64,000 nt of DNA from Streptomyces spororaveus (GTDB taxonomy: Bacteria; Actinomycetota; Actinomycetes; Streptomycetales; Streptomycetaceae), in assembly GCF_016755875.1 (NCBI RefSeq), contig NZ_BNED01000005.1, positions 2,046,001-2,110,000 on the forward strand, in the 5' to 3' direction. Under the pieces are notes generated by a model. It did not search any database and was not told the origin of the DNA. It saw only the letters and a program-made list of their open reading frames with translations. Position 1 is the stretch's first letter; each line of letters opens with the position of its first letter. Positions 60,187-64,000 of the stretch are shown here, piece after piece. Made by a program: the position numbers and the translations under genes.

Positions 60187-60612
60187 ATGGCCACCACGCG
60201 TACCGCGCACACCGTCTGGGAAGGCAACCTGCTCAAGGGCGCCGGCACGGTCAGCCTCGACTCCTCGGGCCGGGGCTCGTTCGAGGTCTCCTGGCCCTCG
60301 CGCGCCGAAGCCGCGAACGGCAAGACCAGCCCGGAAGAGCTGATCGCCGCCGCGCACTCCAGCTGCTACTCGATGGCCCTCTCGCACGGCCTGGACGGCG
60401 CCGGCACCCCGCCCACCCGCCTGGAGACCAAGGCCGACGTGACCTTCCAGCCGGGCGAGGGCATCACCGGGATCCACCTGACGGTCCGCGCCGAGGTCCC
60501 CGGCCTGGACGCGGAGGGCTTCGCCGCCGCCGCCGAGGACGCCAAGAAGAACTGCCCGGTCAGCCAGGCCCTGACCGGTACGACGATCACCCTGAGCTCC
60601 GAACTCCTCTGA
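60187..60612 (+). CDS. OsmC family peroxiredoxin
   Basis: 141 residues. The reactive cysteines are Cys60 (AAAHSSCYSMAL) and Cys123 (AKKNCPVSQAL), matching OsmC/Ohr-type peroxidases. The N-terminus ends with KTSPEELIAAAHS, which is closer to OsmC than Ohr. It would reduce organic hydroperoxides. ATG 60187 has aaggga 4-9 bases upstream. Confidence 0.9.
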   Translation: MATTRTAHTVWEGNLLKGAGTVSLDSSGRGSFEVSWPSRAEAANGKTSPEELIAAAHSSCYSMALSHGLDGAGTPPTRLETKADVTFQPGEGITGIHLTVRAEVPGLDAEGFAAAAEDAKKNCPVSQALTGTTITLSSELL

Positions 60613-60634
60613 TCGCTCCCGCTTGCGCCCCGGC

Positions 60635-60669
60635 GGGGGTGCGGGCCGCACACGGCGGCCCGCACCCCC
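60635..60669. terminator. bidirectional hairpin terminator
   Basis: A 14-base-pair perfect stem (60635-60648 with 60656-60669) and a 7-base loop between the convergent OsmC and amidohydrolase genes, ending one base before the amidohydrolase stop codon. Confidence 0.75.
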
Positions 60670-60670
60670 G

Positions 60671-61783
60671 TCAGGCGGTCGCCAGCTGCGGGATCAGGCG
60701 CATCGCGTTGTCGTGGTAGACGCCCCGCAGCTGCTCCGGGGTGAAGGCCGGGTCGGCTTCGAGGGCGGGCAGAGCCAGGTCCATGACCGTGTCCGCGGGG
60801 GCCGCGGGCCAGTCCGTGCCGAAGAGGATGTGGTCGGCCGGGACGTGCTCCAGCAGGGTCGCGGCGGGCGCCATGGGGCCTGCCGTGTCGTAGTAGAAGC
60901 GGCTCAGGTGGTCGCGGACGGCTGCCGGTTCGACGCGCGGTTCGCAGAACCGCCCGAGGGCCTGCAGGCGCGTCGCGATGTACGGCAGGAAGCCGCCTGC
61001 GTGCGGCAGGACGACGGAGATGTCCGGGAAGCGGTCCAGCGTCCTTCTGCTGATCATGTTCACGGCGGCCCGCGTGGTGTCCAGCAGGAAGTCGCACATG
61101 AAGTTCGGGATACCCGGAACCGTCGGCGCACCCGGCGGGCCGCCCACGCCGGGCGGGGTGTCCGGAAGGTTGTGCGGGTGGGTGTCCACCACGGCGGAGA
61201 ACTCGTTCAGCTCGTGGAACAGCCGGTCGTAGGCCGGATCACCGAGGTAGACGCCGCCGTAGTTGGCGGTGACGTTCACCCCGACGGCACCGAGCTGCCC
61301 GAGCCCGCGGCGCACGGCCCAGGACGAGGCCTCCGGGTCGTCCAGGAAGAGCGGCACGTAGTACGAGAAACGTCCCGGATGCGACTGCGCCACCTCGACC
61401 ATCGACTGCAGCGTGATGTTGACGGCTTCGCGCAGCTGCGCCGACGACCGGTAGCGCGCCGGCAGCATCGGCTTGAGGACGGCGGTCGTGATGCCCGCGT
61501 CGTCCATGAAGCGGATGGCGTCCCCGATGTCGAACCGGCTCCACGGGGGCAGCCGTTCCGGGTTGATCAGTTCGTGGTGCGCGGCCCAGTCGCGCCACTG
61601 CGGCGCGCAGAAGTGCTGATGCATGTCGATCTTCGGATGGACCGCGCGAGCCGCGTCCGTGCCGGGCGCGGAGGAACCCCGCCCGACCCGGATGACCTCG
61701 CTGGTGCCCACCGCCGCGATCCGCAGTTCGTCCGCCGGCGTGCCCAGGAGGCGCAGTGCGGAGGTGCTCACGGAATCGGTCAT
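60671..61783 (-). CDS. amidohydrolase family protein (ACMSD-like)
   Basis: 370 residues. KIDMHQHFCAP is the first metal-binding H-x-H. VDTHPHNLP, VVLPHAGGFLPYIATR and ILFGTDWPAAP give the later His and Asp. This is the amidohydrolase-2 / aminocarboxymuconate-semialdehyde decarboxylase group, which decarboxylates or hydrolyses aromatic ring-cleavage products. It ends exactly at a hairpin and starts 28 bases after the P450 on the same strand, so the pair is probably an operon. The substrate is unknown. Confidence 0.83.
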   Translation of the reverse strand: MTDSVSTSALRLLGTPADELRIAAVGTSEVIRVGRGSSAPGTDAARAVHPKIDMHQHFCAPQWRDWAAHHELINPERLPPWSRFDIGDAIRFMDDAGITTAVLKPMLPARYRSSAQLREAVNITLQSMVEVAQSHPGRFSYYVPLFLDDPEASSWAVRRGLGQLGAVGVNVTANYGGVYLGDPAYDRLFHELNEFSAVVDTHPHNLPDTPPGVGGPPGAPTVPGIPNFMCDFLLDTTRAAVNMISRRTLDRFPDISVVLPHAGGFLPYIATRLQALGRFCEPRVEPAAVRDHLSRFYYDTAGPMAPAATLLEHVPADHILFGTDWPAAPADTVMDLALPALEADPAFTPEQLRGVYHDNAMRLIPQLATA

Positions 61784-61810
61784 GCCAATCCACCGCCCAT
61801 CGGGTCTGGG

Positions 61811-63121
61811 TTACCTGCCGGAGGCCACGGAGGCCAAGGACGCCTCGCCCGGGTCCGCGTCGGGGCGGAACGGCTCCAGGACGATCCGGAGGTGTTCGAG
61901 GCCCCGGAACGCCGGCACCGGTCCCTTGAGCCACGCCTTCCCGGTCTCCCGCGCGTCGGCGAGCTCCATGTCCGGGAACTCCCGCAGGAGGGTCGCGAGC
62001 GCGATCTCGAGTTCGAGCCGCGCCAGCGGCGCCCCCAGGCAGTAGTGGGTGCCGTGCCCGAAGCCCAGGTGTGTGCCCTGCAGGCCCTCGCGGGTCACGT
62101 CCAGCTCGTCGGGGCGGTCGAACTTCTCGGGGTCCCGGTTGGCCGCGGAGATCGCGATCTGCACGAGGGAGCCCTCGGGGATCCGCGTGCCCCGGATCTC
62201 GGCGTCCTGCGCCGCGTACCGGAAGGTCGAGGTCTCCACCGAGCCCTCGAAGCGCAGCATCTCCTCGACCGCCCGCGGGATGAGCGCGGGGTCCTCGCGC
62301 AGCAGGGCCGCCTGATCGGGGCGCAGCAGCAGGTTGAGGACGGAGTTGCCGATCTGGTAGGCGGTGGTCTTGTGGCCGGCGAAGAACAGCACCCACAGCG
62401 ACGCGACCAGTTCGGGGTCCGCCAGCTGTTCGTCCCCCTGCAGGAGGTCGCTGAGGAAGGAGTCCGACGGGTGCGCGCGCGTGTCCGCGATGAGCCGCTC
62501 CAGCCGGTGCTGCAGGCGCTCTTCGGCCGCCTTCAGCTCCGCCTTCCTGCTGGGGTCGAAGCGGGAGCGGGTGACCACCGCGAACTGCTGCAGGATCTCC
62601 GGGCGGTCCTCCTGCGGGATGCCCATCAGTTCGCACAGGACCGCGATGGGCAGCGGGAACGCGAACGAGGCCATCAGGTCGACCGTGCCCGCCCGGCGGC
62701 ATTCCCCGAGGATGTCCTCGGCGATCTCGGTGATCCTGGGCCGCATCCGTTCCACCCGGCGGGGGGTGAAGGCGCTGCGCAGGACGCGGCGCAGCCGCGT
62801 GTGCCGGGGCGGGTCCGAGAAGAGCACGTTGTCGTCGAGCGCGTCGAAGAAGCTGCCGTACACGGCGTGGTAGGTGTCGATGGCGCCGTGCATGTTCTTG
62901 CTGAACCGGGGGTCCGAGAGCGCGTCACGGGCGTCGTCGTGACGGGTGATCAGGTACGTGTCGATCCCGTGGGGAGGGGTCAGCCGGCACACCGGGTCCC
63001 GCTCGCGCAGTGCGGCGTACATCGGGTGGGGGCACTGCCGGTACTCCGGCGCGCCCCTGGACACGGCCGACACGATGTCGTGCAGCCCGCCGCCGTCCGG
63101 TGCCGCATCCTGCTGCGCCAT
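61811..63121 (-). CDS. cytochrome P450
   Basis: 436 residues. I-helix FFAGHKTTA (247-254), K-helix EEMLR (E287, R290), and the heme loop FGHGTHYCLG with Cys361. All standard elements are present, and the overall layout is that of Streptomyces CYP105/107-like class I enzymes. It needs ferredoxin and reductase from elsewhere. ATG 63121; a longer in-frame extension into the promoter region is not supported. Co-directional with the amidohydrolase. Confidence 0.9.
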   Translation of the reverse strand: MAQQDAAPDGGGLHDIVSAVSRGAPEYRQCPHPMYAALRERDPVCRLTPPHGIDTYLITRHDDARDALSDPRFSKNMHGAIDTYHAVYGSFFDALDDNVLFSDPPRHTRLRRVLRSAFTPRRVERMRPRITEIAEDILGECRRAGTVDLMASFAFPLPIAVLCELMGIPQEDRPEILQQFAVVTRSRFDPSRKAELKAAEERLQHRLERLIADTRAHPSDSFLSDLLQGDEQLADPELVASLWVLFFAGHKTTAYQIGNSVLNLLLRPDQAALLREDPALIPRAVEEMLRFEGSVETSTFRYAAQDAEIRGTRIPEGSLVQIAISAANRDPEKFDRPDELDVTREGLQGTHLGFGHGTHYCLGAPLARLELEIALATLLREFPDMELADARETGKAWLKGPVPAFRGLEHLRIVLEPFRPDADPGEASLASVASGR

Positions 63122-63380
63122 GGTCCGTACCCTCCGTCGCACTCGCCTGCTGGGGACATCACCGGTTCCCCGTCCGGGTATCCCGCGAAACGGCGCCGGT
63201 CCCGATCGGGTGAGCCGCCGGTACCGGGTGCCGGGGCGGTCCGGGTACGGGTCCCGGTGCGGGTCCCGCCGACCGTCAGCCGATCGGCGGTCGCCCGTCC
63301 GGGCCGAGTGTGTGGCGGGCCCGGCGGCCCGGGGAAGGGCTGCAGGTGCCCCCAGCCAGCCCGTCGCAAGGAGCCCGCGC

Positions 63381-63944
63381 ATGGCCCGCAGTCTCGCCCT
63401 GGCCCTCACGGCAGCCGCCTCGCTCACCCTGGCGGCCGTCACCGCTCCCCTCGCCGCCGCGGACCCGGGCCCCGGCCGGGCCCAGGGCGACCGGGCCCGC
63501 ACGTACGCGGCGACCGCCCGGTACCAGGTCCACGCCAACGCCGTGGCGGACGGCTACAAGCCCGACCAGTACTGCGTCGTCGACAAGGCGGGCGGCCCGG
63601 GCGCGCTCGGTTACCCGCACTTCAATCACAAGTACGACAACTCCCTCGACCCGGCGAAGCCCGCCGCACTGTTCTACGAGGACGACGGACGCGGCGGCAA
63701 ACGGCTCGTCGGGGTCCAGTGGCTGGTCTACGACCGCGACCAGAAGCTGACGACGGACGACGACCGCCCCACGATGTTCGGCACCGCCTTCAAGGGTCCC
63801 AAGCCCGGCAACTTCCCCGGTCAGCCGGTGCATTACGCCCTGCACCTGTGGCTCTGGAAGAAGAACCCCGACGGCCTGTTCGAGACCTTCAACCGGGCCG
63901 TGACCTGCCTGCCGGGCACCACCCGCCCCAAGCCGTCCCTCTGA
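63381..63944 (+). CDS. secreted protein of unknown function
   Basis: 187 residues. Signal peptide about 1-32 (MARSLALALTAAASLTL followed by AAVTAPLAAA). The mature part has RYQVHANAVADGYKPDQYCVV, LGYPHFNHKY, GVQWLVYDRDQ and ALHLWLWKKNPDGLF, with one Cys pair (YCVV and VTCLPG). It resembles a small family of actinobacterial secreted proteins; I do not know its function. The start follows aaggag (63368-63373) at ideal spacing. It is divergent from the P450. Confidence 0.8.
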   Translation: MARSLALALTAAASLTLAAVTAPLAAADPGPGRAQGDRARTYAATARYQVHANAVADGYKPDQYCVVDKAGGPGALGYPHFNHKYDNSLDPAKPAALFYEDDGRGGKRLVGVQWLVYDRDQKLTTDDDRPTMFGTAFKGPKPGNFPGQPVHYALHLWLWKKNPDGLFETFNRAVTCLPGTTRPKPSL

Positions 63945-63964
63945 TGCCGCCCCGGGAGACGCCG

Positions 63965-64000
63965 GTGCCCGTCACCCGGCGCAGCCTGCTCGCCGCGGGC
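63965..64000 (+). CDS. start of a possible Tat-exported protein, truncated by the window edge
   Basis: GTG 63965 with gggaga 5-9 bases upstream, reading VPVTRRSLLAAG to the window end. TRRSLLAAG has the twin-arginine/hydrophobic pattern of a Tat signal. It begins 20 bases after the secreted protein's stop, so it is likely the next gene of that operon. Too short to identify. Confidence 0.5.
   Translation, partial: MPVTRRSLLAAG

Noticed and set aside
1..64000. CRISPR array, IS element, prophage or attachment site next to the tRNA
   Set aside because: No spaced repeats, transposase or integrase motifs were seen. The tRNA-His 3' end is followed directly by its terminator, without a duplicated fragment.

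Overview
The window looks like an internal piece of a Streptomyces chromosome. GC content is very high, third codon positions are almost always G or C, and TTA leucine codons are nearly absent (two clear cases in 64 kb). Genes are tightly packed and often joined by ATGA/GTGA stop-start overlaps. Several families are typical of the genus: a conservon (cvnABCD), LtrA, Tat-exported phospholipase C, an OleD/Mgt-type macrolide glycosyltransferase, TreY/TreZ, and a sulfate-assimilation operon preceded by the actinobacterial 'RRHVDL...C' leader peptide. From memory, the order sulfate operon - trehalose genes - tRNA-His - conservon - msrB - murC matches S. coelicolor roughly from SCO6102 down to SCO6060; this was not checked. 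I see no IS element, prophage, CRISPR array or rRNA.

Layout. 1-2.5 kb: the end of an acyl-CoA dehydrogenase, a GAF/winged-helix regulator and a GNAT acetyltransferase. 2.7-12.4 kb: sulfur acquisition on the plus strand, with a Cys-containing leader peptide, then sulfite reductase, a 65-aa zinc-ribbon protein, APS reductase (cysH), APS kinase (cysC), ATP sulfurylase (cysD, cysN), an SsuABC-like sulfonate ABC transporter and a sirohydrochlorin chelatase that would supply siroheme. 12.4-18.1 kb: a minus-strand operon encoding a molybdenum hydroxylase (FAD subunit plus fused FeS/Mo subunit), a double-ABM membrane protein and LtrA. 18.4-26.8 kb: ketopantoate-reductase-like protein, DUF1697, macrolide glycosyltransferase under a TetR-type palindrome, FUSC exporter, phosphotransferase, a DEDDh exonuclease and a HEPN-family protein. 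27-41.9 kb: glgX, treY and treZ (glycogen/maltodextrin to trehalose), interspersed with an MFS transporter, a LysR/lpd divergent pair, an M14 peptidase with a TTA codon, a 2OG oxygenase, a GNAT, an FHA protein and an M24 peptidase. 42.1 kb: tRNA-His with a strong terminator.

42.2-50.9 kb: an alpha/beta hydrolase and a Tat phospholipase C on the minus strand, then a translationally coupled plus-strand operon. That operon encodes an OleA-like ketosynthase, a family 2 glycosyltransferase, an OleC-like adenylate-forming enzyme, a P450 and an OleD-like SDR, and is the best candidate here for an uncharacterised lipid or beta-lactone pathway. 50.9-55.3 kb: a TTA-containing membrane protein and a conservon whose cvnC is frameshifted by a 10-bp tandem duplication. 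55.6-60.6 kb: conserved housekeeping genes (msrB, murC, an Usp-like protein, a RibD-C-type reductase, zapE, an OsmC-family protein). 60.7-64 kb: a P450/amidohydrolase pair, a secreted protein and the start of a probable Tat-exported protein.

Limits: all calls come from reading translations and motifs by eye. Start codons were chosen from Shine-Dalgarno-like sequences, overlaps and family length. Regulatory sites are inferred from symmetry and position only.
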